A stretch of DNA of 64,000 nucleotides from contig JAENZX010000003.1 in the NCBI GenBank assembly GCA_016841045.1, forward strand, positions 1-64,000, written 5' to 3'. The notes beneath the pieces were generated by a model. That model was not told the DNA's origin. It saw only the letters and a list, made by a program, of their open reading frames with translations, and did no database searches. Source of the DNA: Thermincola carboxydiphila. Lineage in GTDB: Bacteria > Bacillota > Thermincolia > Thermincolales > UBA2595. Shown here in pieces: positions 36,479-44,410 of the stretch (the stretch's first letter is position 1; each line of letters opens with the position of its first letter). Both the position numbers and the translations under genes were made by a program.

Positions 36479-36657
36479 ACACTTTACCCCCTAGAACTTT
36501 CAAGTTAATACTTGTTTTTTCTGCAAAATCTGCCTCTTTTCCTTCTTTCTCCTAACATATATTTATAATGGTACTGATACTTCCTAATAGGAAGGTGTCA
36601 GATCCCTAATACAACAAGGCGGCCATTTTAATAATTAACCTCTTTGTGGTTCGCACG

Positions 36658-37449
36658 TTAGTCTTCTAGGGCTTCTGCTCTGAAGGCCTTCAGATAGTTT
36701 CGGGCGAAACGGTCTTTGTTTAAGAGGAGGTTAGTGGCCGTAACGGTACTAGTAAGTTTGCGGTCCGTTGGATCCATGATAGCCGCATCCATCCCGTTAA
36801 CCATACAAATAGTTAAGAAATTCCGATTGATAAGTTTTCTTTTCGGCAAGTCGTGAGATACATTACTTAGACCAGAAATAGTTTTAACTTTGTAAGACTT
36901 TTTAATTTCATCCAGGCAACGAAAAAAAATCACACCATTTTCACTGTTAACTGCTAAGGGAAGCACCAAAGGATCGATGTATACCTGCTCTAAATCCACG
37001 TTTGCCCGTTTAAGCTCATCCACCAGCTGACCGGCAATTTTTATCCGCTCTTCAGCGGTCTTAGGGATACCGCTGTCATTCATGGTTAAAGCCACCACTG
37101 CACAGCCGTATTCACTGATCAGAGGGAGCATACCGCTAAGGCGGTCAGTTTCCATACTGATGGAGTTAAGCATGGCTTTACCGCGGTGGGCTTTTAATCC
37201 AGCTTCAATTACGGCGGGTTCTGTACTGTCGATACATAAAGGAACATCAACTGCTTCTTGTAAAATCTTCACGGCCCACTCCATGTCATCTAACTCGTTA
37301 TTGCCTTGAGCTGTATTTAGGTCCAAAAAGCTTGCTCCTCCGGCAGCCTGGCGGCGGGCCAAGTCCTGTAAAAAAGCTGCATTTCTGGTTTTAATCGCTT
37401 CCTTTACTGAAGGAATAGTGCTATTAAGTTTCTCACCAACTATTAACAT
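36658..37449 (-). CDS. Methyltetrahydrofolate:corrinoid methyltransferase
   Basis: 263 residues of the pterin-binding TIM-barrel family (AcsE/MtvA type). MLIVGEKLNSTIP at the N-terminus, SFLDLNTAQG, CIDSTEPAVIEAGL, ALTMNDSGIP and KTISGLSNVSHDLPKR match the methyl-THF binding residues. It would move the methyl group from the methylated corrinoid protein to THF. It is the last gene of the minus-strand operon that also encodes the corrinoid protein and a URO-D-type methyltransferase, an arrangement like the Moorella mtvBCA O-demethylase. Confidence 0.88.
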   Translation of the reverse strand: MLIVGEKLNSTIPSVKEAIKTRNAAFLQDLARRQAAGGASFLDLNTAQGNNELDDMEWAVKILQEAVDVPLCIDSTEPAVIEAGLKAHRGKAMLNSISMETDRLSGMLPLISEYGCAVVALTMNDSGIPKTAEERIKIAGQLVDELKRANVDLEQVYIDPLVLPLAVNSENGVIFFRCLDEIKKSYKVKTISGLSNVSHDLPKRKLINRNFLTICMVNGMDAAIMDPTDRKLTSTVTATNLLLNKDRFARNYLKAFRAEALED

Positions 37450-37499
37450 TTTGGATACCTCCGATGGGTCTTGATTTATCTTGTCACCAGGTATATACC

Positions 37500-38693
37500 T
37501 TATATTGTTTTTCGGTTTAATGCAGCAAACACTGCAGAAACGGCTATACCTATCATTAAAACAATTACTATAGGAATAGCACCGACGCTCCAGTTACCAT
37601 GAGCACTGTTCACAACAGCACCAACAACTGGGGGCCCAAGCATAAACCCAACGTTAAACACCAGGTTTAAAATTGCCATGGCCAATCCGGCCAGTAAAGG
37701 CGAACCAACGGCCTCAGGAGCCAGAGTAAAGGTGGTGGTTGGGTAAAAACCCACGATAAAGCCCGTAAGGATCATCCACGGGACTACCAATTTTTCGGAA
37801 CCTAACATAAAAGCATATCCATATACGATGCAGGTCAGTACGGCACTGATTACGAGAATGGATTTTGGCTTTTTAATTCGGTCAATCACCCACCCAGCTA
37901 CTATGGTTGACACTATGCTTATCATAGGAGCTAAACTGACATAAAAATTAGCTGTGTCCGTCTTTATTCCATGAACTTCCTTAAAAAAACTGGGGGCCCA
38001 GGTAGTGAATCCGGCATTGGCAAAACCAAAGGCACCAAATCCGATGGCCAGCAACCAAATAGCCGGGCTTTTGAAACCAGCCGAGTATGTCCCTTGGTAT
38101 TTCCCGGGCGGAGGCTTGTGTACGCTTTTTGCGGCGGTCGTAGGACTGGTTACTATACTCCAATAGACAACCAAGGTTACAAGGGTGACCAAAGAACCAA
38201 ACCACCATACACCTCTCCAGCCGAAGGCTGATTTTAACGGGTTAGCTAGGTTAAAAATAAGAAAACTACCCATAGGCACCCACGAAGCCCAAATTCCCAT
38301 AGGGAGCCCCCTTTTAGCAGGCGGAAACCACATGGCGATTACGGCGGGAGCCACTACCGCGATGAGCCCCAGTCCGACCCCCTCGATGATTCTGCCTAAT
38401 AACAGCATTGTTGCGCTGCCAGACATTGCCCCCACGGCGGACCCAAAGAAAGTACAAGTCAATGCTATCGCCCCGGCAGCTCGCGGCCCCAGCTTGTCTA
38501 GTATAAGAGCTGCAGGCAGGGAAAGAATTACCCCTGCCACAGCAAAAATAGACATCAGCCATCCCCCGAATGTCAAGTTAATATCAAGTTTACTGAGCAG
38601 TGTGTCCATAACTGGGGGAATCTTAAATTGGTTAATTACAACCGCCACACTAGCCAGATAGGCCGCCCACATTACTGCCCAAGACTTGCCCAT
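37500..38693 (-). CDS. MFS transporter of the methyl-transfer operon
   Basis: 397 residues from the ATG at 38693, which has TTGGAGAG upstream; a TTG at 38747 would overlap the corrinoid gene. Twelve membrane segments are visible, and LILDKLGPRAAG between segments 2 and 3 is the MFS loop motif. Its place between the corrinoid protein and the methyl-THF methyltransferase genes suggests it imports the methylated substrate, perhaps a methoxylated aromatic acid (inference). Confidence 0.85.
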   Translation of the reverse strand: MGKSWAVMWAAYLASVAVVINQFKIPPVMDTLLSKLDINLTFGGWLMSIFAVAGVILSLPAALILDKLGPRAAGAIALTCTFFGSAVGAMSGSATMLLLGRIIEGVGLGLIAVVAPAVIAMWFPPAKRGLPMGIWASWVPMGSFLIFNLANPLKSAFGWRGVWWFGSLVTLVTLVVYWSIVTSPTTAAKSVHKPPPGKYQGTYSAGFKSPAIWLLAIGFGAFGFANAGFTTWAPSFFKEVHGIKTDTANFYVSLAPMISIVSTIVAGWVIDRIKKPKSILVISAVLTCIVYGYAFMLGSEKLVVPWMILTGFIVGFYPTTTFTLAPEAVGSPLLAGLAMAILNLVFNVGFMLGPPVVGAVVNSAHGNWSVGAIPIVIVLMIGIAVSAVFAALNRKTI

Positions 38694-38733
38694 TTTCCAC
38701 TCTCCAAGTGCTATAATATAGCTATATTTTTGC

Positions 38734-39366
38734 TTATTGAGGAGCAAATACCTGTTCGGCGAACTTGACAGCGTCGCTGGCTACGGTTCCGAAATAGTCG
38801 GCCCCAACGCTTTTCAATACACTTTCATCTACATAGTTTCCGCCGATCATCACTTTAGCTTGTAACCCTGCGCCTTTAAGGGCGTCAATGGCCTCTTTCA
38901 TAGCCTCCTGACAGCCTGTTAGAAGGACGCTCATGGCAACCAGCGGAGTCTGGGTATCTTTGACGGCTTCTACAAATTTGTCGGATGGGACATCCACGCC
39001 AAGGTCGACGACATTGTAACCCGCTCCTTTGAGCAGCATAACTACTATGTTTTTGCCCAGGTCATGGACATCACCTCTAACTGTCCCGATGACGATGGTG
39101 CCGCGGTATTCCTGATTGCTTCCGGCCAGATGCGGCTCCAAAATCTCCATAGCTTCTTTCATGAATTCGCCAGCCAGAATCAGTTCACTTAAAAAATAGT
39201 CACCTGTCTCAAAACGGCTGCCTACCTCAGTCATGCCTGCCTGCAAGTTCTTAACAATCTCTAATGGCGGGATGCCACTGTTTATTCGTTCTTTTACCAA
39301 ATCAATAACCTTGTCATCTTCCAACTCAGCAACAGCAGTTGATAAAGGTTCTGTTAATGATGACAT
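38734..39366 (-). CDS. Corrinoid (cobalamin-binding) methyl-carrier protein
   Basis: 210 residues from the ATG at 39366 with GGAGGG upstream; an earlier ATG at 39429 would overlap the small gene. Residues 1-85 form the helical cap domain. GDVHDLGKN (around 105-113) is the DXHXXG motif whose His binds cobalt, followed by the SVLLTG and GGNYVDE patterns of the B12 Rossmann domain. It accepts the methyl group from the URO-D-type enzyme and gives it to the methyl-THF methyltransferase. Confidence 0.93.
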   Translation of the reverse strand: MSSLTEPLSTAVAELEDDKVIDLVKERINSGIPPLEIVKNLQAGMTEVGSRFETGDYFLSELILAGEFMKEAMEILEPHLAGSNQEYRGTIVIGTVRGDVHDLGKNIVVMLLKGAGYNVVDLGVDVPSDKFVEAVKDTQTPLVAMSVLLTGCQEAMKEAIDALKGAGLQAKVMIGGNYVDESVLKSVGADYFGTVASDAVKFAEQVFAPQ

Positions 39367-39407
39367 CGTTTGTCCCTCCAATTCAGAAATTATATTTGGA
39401 TTATGCT

Positions 39408-39584
39408 CTAGCGGTGCACCCAAAACCAAAGATAGGCGTAAGCCATCGCATCAAGCTGTTCCCATTCTTTTTTTACTATTTCAGGATTTCCTAAAATCTC
39501 GCCAAACTCCTTAATCTTTTCTTCCCATGGTACACATACCCCGGGGCGCATACCTTTTGACTCAACCTTATTGGACTCGGTCAT
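39408..39584 (-). CDS. 58-residue protein in the corrinoid operon, unrecognised
   Basis: ATG at 39584 is preceded by GAGGAGGTAATCTCG, one of the best ribosome sites in the window. The protein begins MTESNKVESKGMRPGVCVPW and ends AMAYAYLWFWVHR. It is soluble, acidic and helical in the middle (EEKIKEFGEILGNPEIVKKE), with an aromatic C-terminus and one Cys. It fits exactly between the methyltransferase and the corrinoid protein genes, 16 and 41 bases from them. A small partner or specificity subunit of the methyltransferase complex is plausible, but no family is known to me. Confidence 0.65.
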   Translation of the reverse strand: MTESNKVESKGMRPGVCVPWEEKIKEFGEILGNPEIVKKEWEQLDAMAYAYLWFWVHR

Positions 39585-39600
39585 CGAGATTACCTCCTCT

Positions 39601-40776
39601 CTAGTACACTCCGTACTTCCTTGTAGTTTCTACCAAGGCGGCAAGATTTTCGGCCTTAACATCCATCTGCATGACGCCGCCTGTATCCATGATAAAACCT
39701 CCGTCCCGGGCATATTTATCGATAAGCCGTTTACAATATTCACTTACTTCCTCAGGTTTTCCATGAGACATCATTGTGTTAGGAACATTACCGCTCAGGC
39801 AGAATCTGCCCCCCAGGATTTCATAAGCCTTTTCCATATCTGTTGTATCCACATGAAAAACAATGCTTTTGTCAGGTAATTCAGCAATTTTCTCTAAGTA
39901 TGGCGTCCAGTTTCCTTCGGCATAAAAGAGTACTCTTTTGCCATGCTTCCATAGATCCTCGATTACTGCTTTGAGGCTGGGCCAGTAAAAATTATCCCAT
40001 TGTTGAGGATTTAGAAATGGGTAACTCCCACGGTGGAGAGGGAAGAACGCGGGAAACACGGTGTCTCCTGCTGCTGTAGCCATGGCAAAATAAGCATTAT
40101 GGGGGATAAGCACTTCTATTGCTGTTTTCACCTTGTCCGGTTGTTTGCGCATATCTTTCATGACTCCGGTCAAGCCGCGCAGGGTATCACCCAAGGTATC
40201 GAAGGGGGCTTTTCCTATTCCGGTTATCCCTGTTACAAGACCATATTTTTCAGCCCATGAAACTCCAGCTTGATGCATTGCACCGTTTTGCATCATAAAA
40301 CCTATCGCGCCTTTGATTAAAGCCACATTTGCCCGGTAAGAACCGGGTTCGGCAAACTCTTCGTGAATCCGCGGCAAGAAGTGGTTAAGAACCCACTTGG
40401 TCGGGTCAACTATAAATTCGTCATAATCATCGGCTTTCATGTATTCGCCTTCAACGTATTGAAATTGTCGGTTTTCTTCCAACTGTCGGCCTGAAAAGCG
40501 ATAATAAACTGCCCCAACGGCATCGTGCATAGTGGCCCACCACAGGCTGGGGGGGGCTAAGAGAGCGTCAATGTCATAGTCGTCCAGGAACTTGTCCACT
40601 GATCCCATATTTTTATGCTGCTCATAATAGATTTCTTGATGAGTTAGACCGGCATACTTAGCTACAAATTCACTTGGGTTAAGACGAATTGGGACTTTGT
40701 CAGGTTTACCCACGTCCATTGCTATGGTATATCGTTTTAGTTTTTCCTCGTAAAGACCATTCTTTGCATCTGGCAT
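39601..40776 (-). CDS. URO-D family methyltransferase (methyltransferase I candidate)
   Basis: 391 residues from the ATG at 40776, which has AGGAGGTAAAGTG upstream; an ATG at 40803 is less likely. It belongs to the uroporphyrinogen decarboxylase/MtaA-like barrel family, seen in VPIRLNPSEFVAKYAG, FYAEGNWTPYL, FHVDTTDMEKAYEILGG and GNVPNTMM. In such operons this enzyme takes a methyl group from the growth substrate and passes it to the corrinoid protein. A catalytic zinc site cannot be assigned with confidence. Substrate unknown; vanillate-type ethers are one option by analogy with MtvB. Confidence 0.82.
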   Translation of the reverse strand: MPDAKNGLYEEKLKRYTIAMDVGKPDKVPIRLNPSEFVAKYAGLTHQEIYYEQHKNMGSVDKFLDDYDIDALLAPPSLWWATMHDAVGAVYYRFSGRQLEENRQFQYVEGEYMKADDYDEFIVDPTKWVLNHFLPRIHEEFAEPGSYRANVALIKGAIGFMMQNGAMHQAGVSWAEKYGLVTGITGIGKAPFDTLGDTLRGLTGVMKDMRKQPDKVKTAIEVLIPHNAYFAMATAAGDTVFPAFFPLHRGSYPFLNPQQWDNFYWPSLKAVIEDLWKHGKRVLFYAEGNWTPYLEKIAELPDKSIVFHVDTTDMEKAYEILGGRFCLSGNVPNTMMSHGKPEEVSEYCKRLIDKYARDGGFIMDTGGVMQMDVKAENLAALVETTRKYGVY

Positions 40777-41002
40777 CACTTTACCTCCTGTCTTAAACTC
40801 CATTAAGGCTTACGCCATGGTTAGAGATATTATTTCCCTATTGCTGTTTTGCATGCGTTCATTCACTTATGAGTTAATAAAGGAATTATCTGCCAATACA
40901 TTGGCTGCTGTTTTTACTTTCCTGATCCAGGAGAAAAGTAAGTTTTAAGAATACCTGACAAAATCCACGAGAATAATAATAAAAAAAGTAGGTGGTGTTT
41001 AC

Positions 41003-42373
41003 ATGGCAGGTATAATTGAAAAATTATTTGGCAGTGAAAAGATTCAAAGAAAACCCGAAGCCCCTGAAAGGAAAATGCATTGTCATCAGTGTGAATATAC
41101 TCCTTCGGGAGGGTGTACCCAGGCTGGTGTTTGTGGGAAAAGTCCTGATATTGCAAGTTTACAGGATACCATTATATTCGGACTGAAGGGTATAGCGGCA
41201 TATGCTGTACATGCCAGAGAACTTGGGTATGAAGATTCTGAAGTGAACGCAATAACTCACGAAGCATTATTCTTGACATTAACTAACTCAAATTTCAATT
41301 TACAGGAACATATAAATATGTGTTTAAAAGTGGGTTCCGGAACTATTAAAGTTTTAGACTTGCTCGATAAGGCCCATACTACAGAACTTGGGATTCCCAG
41401 CCCGGTTAAGGTTACCAATAATAAAGTGGAAGGACACTGTATTCTGGTTTCCGGGCATGATTTACTTGCCTTAAAAGAATTGCTTAAACAAACTGAAGGA
41501 AAGGGTATTAATATATATACCCACTCAGAAATGCTGCCCGCCCATGGTTATCCCGAACTTAAAAAGCACAAGCATCTTAAGGGCAATGTTGGCAAAGCAT
41601 GGTATGATCAAAGAGAAGTCTTTGAAAATTTCCCAGGTGCAATTTTGGCTACAACAAACTGCGTTATGCCAATAAAGAACAAAACCTATGGAGATAGAAT
41701 GTTCACTTATCTCGTTGCTGGTGTAGAAGGAGCTCATAAAATTGAGGACAGAGATTTCTCGCCTGTAATCGAAAAAGCCTTGTCATTGCCAACTGCTAAT
41801 ATTGATTCAAATGAAACGTTAATTACGGGATATCATCATCAGAGTGTTCTGCCGATGGCACCGCTAATTATAGATGCAGTAAAAGCAAGAAAAATCAGAC
41901 GATTTTTTGTTGTAGCCGGGTGTGATGCACCTACCAAGGGTAGAGACTACTTTAGGGAGTTTGCTACATCTATACCAAAGGATTGTATCCTAATAACTAC
42001 TTCATGCGGTAAATTCAGATTTAATGATGTGGATTATGGGAACATCGAAGGTACTGATATTCCAAGGTATATTGATTTAGGTCAGTGTAATAATTCCGGT
42101 TCAGCAACCAAAATCGCTTTAGCTTTGGCAGAAGCCTTTAACTGTAGTGTTAATGACCTGCCTTTAAGCATAGTGCTGTCATGGTTTGAGCAGAAAGCAG
42201 TAGCTATTTTACTGGGCCTTTTCAGCCTAAATGTACAAAATATAACTATAGGTCCCAAAGCTCCTGAATTTTTGTCTCCAGGGGTGGTTGAAGTTTTACA
42301 GAAGACATTTGGGTTGAAACTGATTAGTGGGGATGCAAAAGCTGATTTGGCCAGAATGCTTGGAGAAAAGTAA
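41003..42373 (+). CDS. hcp: Hybrid-cluster protein (hydroxylamine reductase), short form
   Basis: 456 residues, about 90 fewer than common Hcp (~550), so it resembles the truncated class III lacking part of the N-terminal helical domain. The N-terminal cluster motif CHQCEYTPSGGCTQAGVC is CX2CX7CX5C. Hybrid-cluster ligands appear in YTHSEMLPAHGYP, ATTNCVMP, AGCDAPTKGRDYF and TTSCGKFRFN. Hcp reduces NO or hydroxylamine and guards against nitrosative stress. AGGTGGTG lies before the ATG. It leads a three-gene cluster with a cupin and a thioredoxin reductase fusion. Confidence 0.94.
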   Translation: MAGIIEKLFGSEKIQRKPEAPERKMHCHQCEYTPSGGCTQAGVCGKSPDIASLQDTIIFGLKGIAAYAVHARELGYEDSEVNAITHEALFLTLTNSNFNLQEHINMCLKVGSGTIKVLDLLDKAHTTELGIPSPVKVTNNKVEGHCILVSGHDLLALKELLKQTEGKGINIYTHSEMLPAHGYPELKKHKHLKGNVGKAWYDQREVFENFPGAILATTNCVMPIKNKTYGDRMFTYLVAGVEGAHKIEDRDFSPVIEKALSLPTANIDSNETLITGYHHQSVLPMAPLIIDAVKARKIRRFFVVAGCDAPTKGRDYFREFATSIPKDCILITTSCGKFRFNDVDYGNIEGTDIPRYIDLGQCNNSGSATKIALALAEAFNCSVNDLPLSIVLSWFEQKAVAILLGLFSLNVQNITIGPKAPEFLSPGVVEVLQKTFGLKLISGDAKADLARMLGEK

Positions 42374-42394
42374 GCTTAATGGAGGATAACAATT

Positions 42395-42715
42395 ATGGAG
42401 TCACTTTTATCAAAAGCCATGAATCTTGGTAATATGGTAGAATACCAGGACGGGTCAATAATAAGCAGGGAAATATTGAGGAAGGAAACTGGCACTATAA
42501 CTCTTTTTGCCTTTGATGCCGGACAAGGTCTGAGTGAGCATACTGCACCCTTTGATGCAGTGGTGCAAATTTTGGATGGTGAGGCTGAGATTTATATTTC
42601 TGGTGAACCGATAACGGCTCTTTCAGGGCAAATGGTCATTATGCCGGCCAATAAACCACACTCCCTGAAAGCTAATAAAAAATTTAAAATGCTTCTTACT
42701 ATGATTAAGTCATAA
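42395..42715 (+). CDS. Single-domain cupin protein
   Basis: 106 residues. GQGLSEHTAPFDAVVQILDGEAEIYISGE and GQMVIMPANKPHSL are the two cupin motifs. H in SEHTAP and H in KPHSL could bind a metal, but the set is incomplete compared with classical cupins. It lies 21 bases after hcp with GGAGGATAA upstream. The Hcp-cupin pairing recurs in anaerobes. A sensor or redox-stress role is inferred only from context. Confidence 0.85.
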   Translation: MESLLSKAMNLGNMVEYQDGSIISREILRKETGTITLFAFDAGQGLSEHTAPFDAVVQILDGEAEIYISGEPITALSGQMVIMPANKPHSLKANKKFKMLLTMIKS

Positions 42716-42745
42716 TGCAAATATACATTTAGGAAAGGACGTAGT

Positions 42746-44026
42746 ATGAGTCGGATTTTAAATATTAATGCTGATGAGTTTCAGAGTGAGGTATTGAATA
42801 GTGAAAGACCGGTGATGGTAGATTTTTATTCGGATGAATGCCCTCCTTGTGAGGTGCTGGCACCTATTTTCGAAAGTATGGCAGAAAAATACGGGGAACG
42901 TGTTAAGTTTATCAGGATAATGAGACAAGCAAACAGGGATTTAGCTGAACAATTAGGAATTGGCAGCAGCCCTACGGTGATATTCTTTAAAAACGGTAAA
43001 GAGATAGGGACAAGATTAACAGGTTTTTTAAGTAAGCCTCAGGTCAGAAAAGCAATTGATGAAATACTTGGTGATGTTATCCCGCAGATAGAAACAGCAC
43101 GAGAAGAATATGATGTTATTATCTTAGGCGCCGGGGCAGCCGGTCTTTCGGCGTCTATTTACACTGCCAGGGCAAGATTAAACACGATTGTGATTGATGA
43201 AAATGTACCTGGTGGACAAGCGGCATCCACTTACCATGTCGCAAATTATCCAGGGACCCCTGGAGTAGTCAGGGGTCAAGAGATAATCGATAATATGAAA
43301 AAACAGGCTGATAGTTTTGGAGCGAAGATAGAATATATGAAAGAAATATTTGAAGTTGATTTATCCAATAAGATAAAAAAGGTTCAAACTGAGGATAAAG
43401 ATTACAATGCCAGAACACTTATAATTGCAACCGGAGCAAAACCTAGGGCGCTGCCCGCAGAAGGTGCGGATGAATTTAAAGGAAGAGGAGTACACTACTG
43501 TGCTACCTGTGATGGTGCAATGTATCAGGATAGGAAGGTAGTAGTAGTTGGTGGTGGTAATTCTGCCGTAGAAGAAGCTATTTTTTTAACTAAATTTGCT
43601 TCAGAAGTGACCATTATACACCAATTTGACCATTTTCAAGCGTCGCAAATAGCTCAGGAAGAGGCACTTAAGAACAGCAAAATAAAGGTTATCTGGGATT
43701 CTGAAGTTAGGAAAGTTAACGGGGAAGGTCATTCACTCAGAAGTATTATGATAGAAAATTTGAAGACTAAGGAAACTTCAGAAATTAAAACAGACGGGGT
43801 ATTTGTGTATATAGGTACGGAACCGGCTTCCCGTTTGTTTAAAGGACAGGTTAATCTAGATGAGTCAGGTTATATCATCTCCGGGGAAAGTACCAAAACT
43901 AATATTGAAGGAGTTTTTGTCGCAGGTGATATCAGGACAAAACCTATCAGACAAGTTGTAACAGCAGCGGCTGATGGTGCTATTGCGGGGATTATGGCAG
44001 AGCGATATTTGGTAGAGTCATGGTAG
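42746..44026 (+). CDS. Thioredoxin-thioredoxin reductase fusion
   Basis: 426 residues. Residues 1-110 are a thioredoxin domain with active site DECPPCE (CPPC instead of CGPC). From about 125 a thioredoxin reductase follows: FAD loop VIILGAGAAGLSASIYTARA, redox site HYCATCDGA, NADPH loop VVVGGGNSAVEEA and C-terminal GVFVAGDIRTKPIRQVVTAA. The order is thioredoxin first, the reverse of the mycobacterial TrxB-TrxA fusion. It would pass NADPH electrons to its own thioredoxin, perhaps to reduce Hcp or damaged thiols (inference). Confidence 0.92.
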   Translation: MSRILNINADEFQSEVLNSERPVMVDFYSDECPPCEVLAPIFESMAEKYGERVKFIRIMRQANRDLAEQLGIGSSPTVIFFKNGKEIGTRLTGFLSKPQVRKAIDEILGDVIPQIETAREEYDVIILGAGAAGLSASIYTARARLNTIVIDENVPGGQAASTYHVANYPGTPGVVRGQEIIDNMKKQADSFGAKIEYMKEIFEVDLSNKIKKVQTEDKDYNARTLIIATGAKPRALPAEGADEFKGRGVHYCATCDGAMYQDRKVVVVGGGNSAVEEAIFLTKFASEVTIIHQFDHFQASQIAQEEALKNSKIKVIWDSEVRKVNGEGHSLRSIMIENLKTKETSEIKTDGVFVYIGTEPASRLFKGQVNLDESGYIISGESTKTNIEGVFVAGDIRTKPIRQVVTAAADGAIAGIMAERYLVESW

Positions 44027-44209
44027 ATTATGTAGAATTTTAAGAATTACTTAATAAATTTTGAGTATCTAAAGTGGTAAAATTATATATATATAAACAT
44101 AAATTGGAAGAGAGTGGTAACAACTGGGGCTAAAAAACAACCAATCAGGGGCCTTTTGTTTCCATTTAAGTTATTTGTTTGGAATTAACGCGGCTAATAA
44201 CATATAATA

Positions 44210-44266
44210 AAACTCATAAAAAAACTCATATAAACAAATAAAAGTAAATAAAAACAAATAAAAAGG
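44210..44266 (+). repeat. A-rich short repeats before the HD-GYP leader
   Basis: AAAACTCATA occurs twice and AAACAAATAAAA-like units three times. The stretch is almost free of C and G. It may be an UP-element-like promoter region or spacer. Bases 44027-44209 hold no gene that I can support. Confidence 0.4.
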
Positions 44267-44278
44267 TAGAAGTCCTGT

Positions 44279-44380
44279 GGCAAGCATTGGGGAATGAAAG
44301 CCTTAATGAGGCCTGCTAATTCACTGTAACCAATCTTCAGATAAGGAAAAGTTACAGTAAAAGATTGGCGTGCCTTTTTT
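44279..44380 (+). promoter_or_regulatory. Structured 5' leader of the HD-GYP gene with two exclusive helices
   Basis: GGCAAGC (44279-44285) can pair with GCGTGCC (44368-44374), directly before six T. Inside, ACTGTAAC (44323-44330) pairs with GTTACAGT (44351-44358), and CAATCTT (44331-44337) pairs with AAGATTG (44361-44367). The last two overlap in order A-B-A'-B'. They cannot both form as simple hairpins, which is how attenuators and riboswitches behave. GGAATGAAAGCCT (44291-44303) recurs as GGAATCAAAGCCT in the leader at 47161. No known riboswitch class matches by eye. Confidence 0.5.
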
Positions 44381-44410
44381 AGTTGTTTTCATTAATGGGG
44401 GGCTGAAATC

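Noticed and set aside
44291-44330. Cobalamin riboswitch (GGGGAA followed by CACTGTAA)
   Set aside because: No B12 box (GCCAGGAGACCTGCC-like) follows, and CACTGTAA is used in a helix with GTTACAGT.
44323-44367. Classical H-type pseudoknot in the HD-GYP leader
   Set aside because: Loop lengths of 0, 13 and 2 bases are not compatible with 8-bp and 7-bp stems stacked in a classical pseudoknot; alternative folds are more likely.
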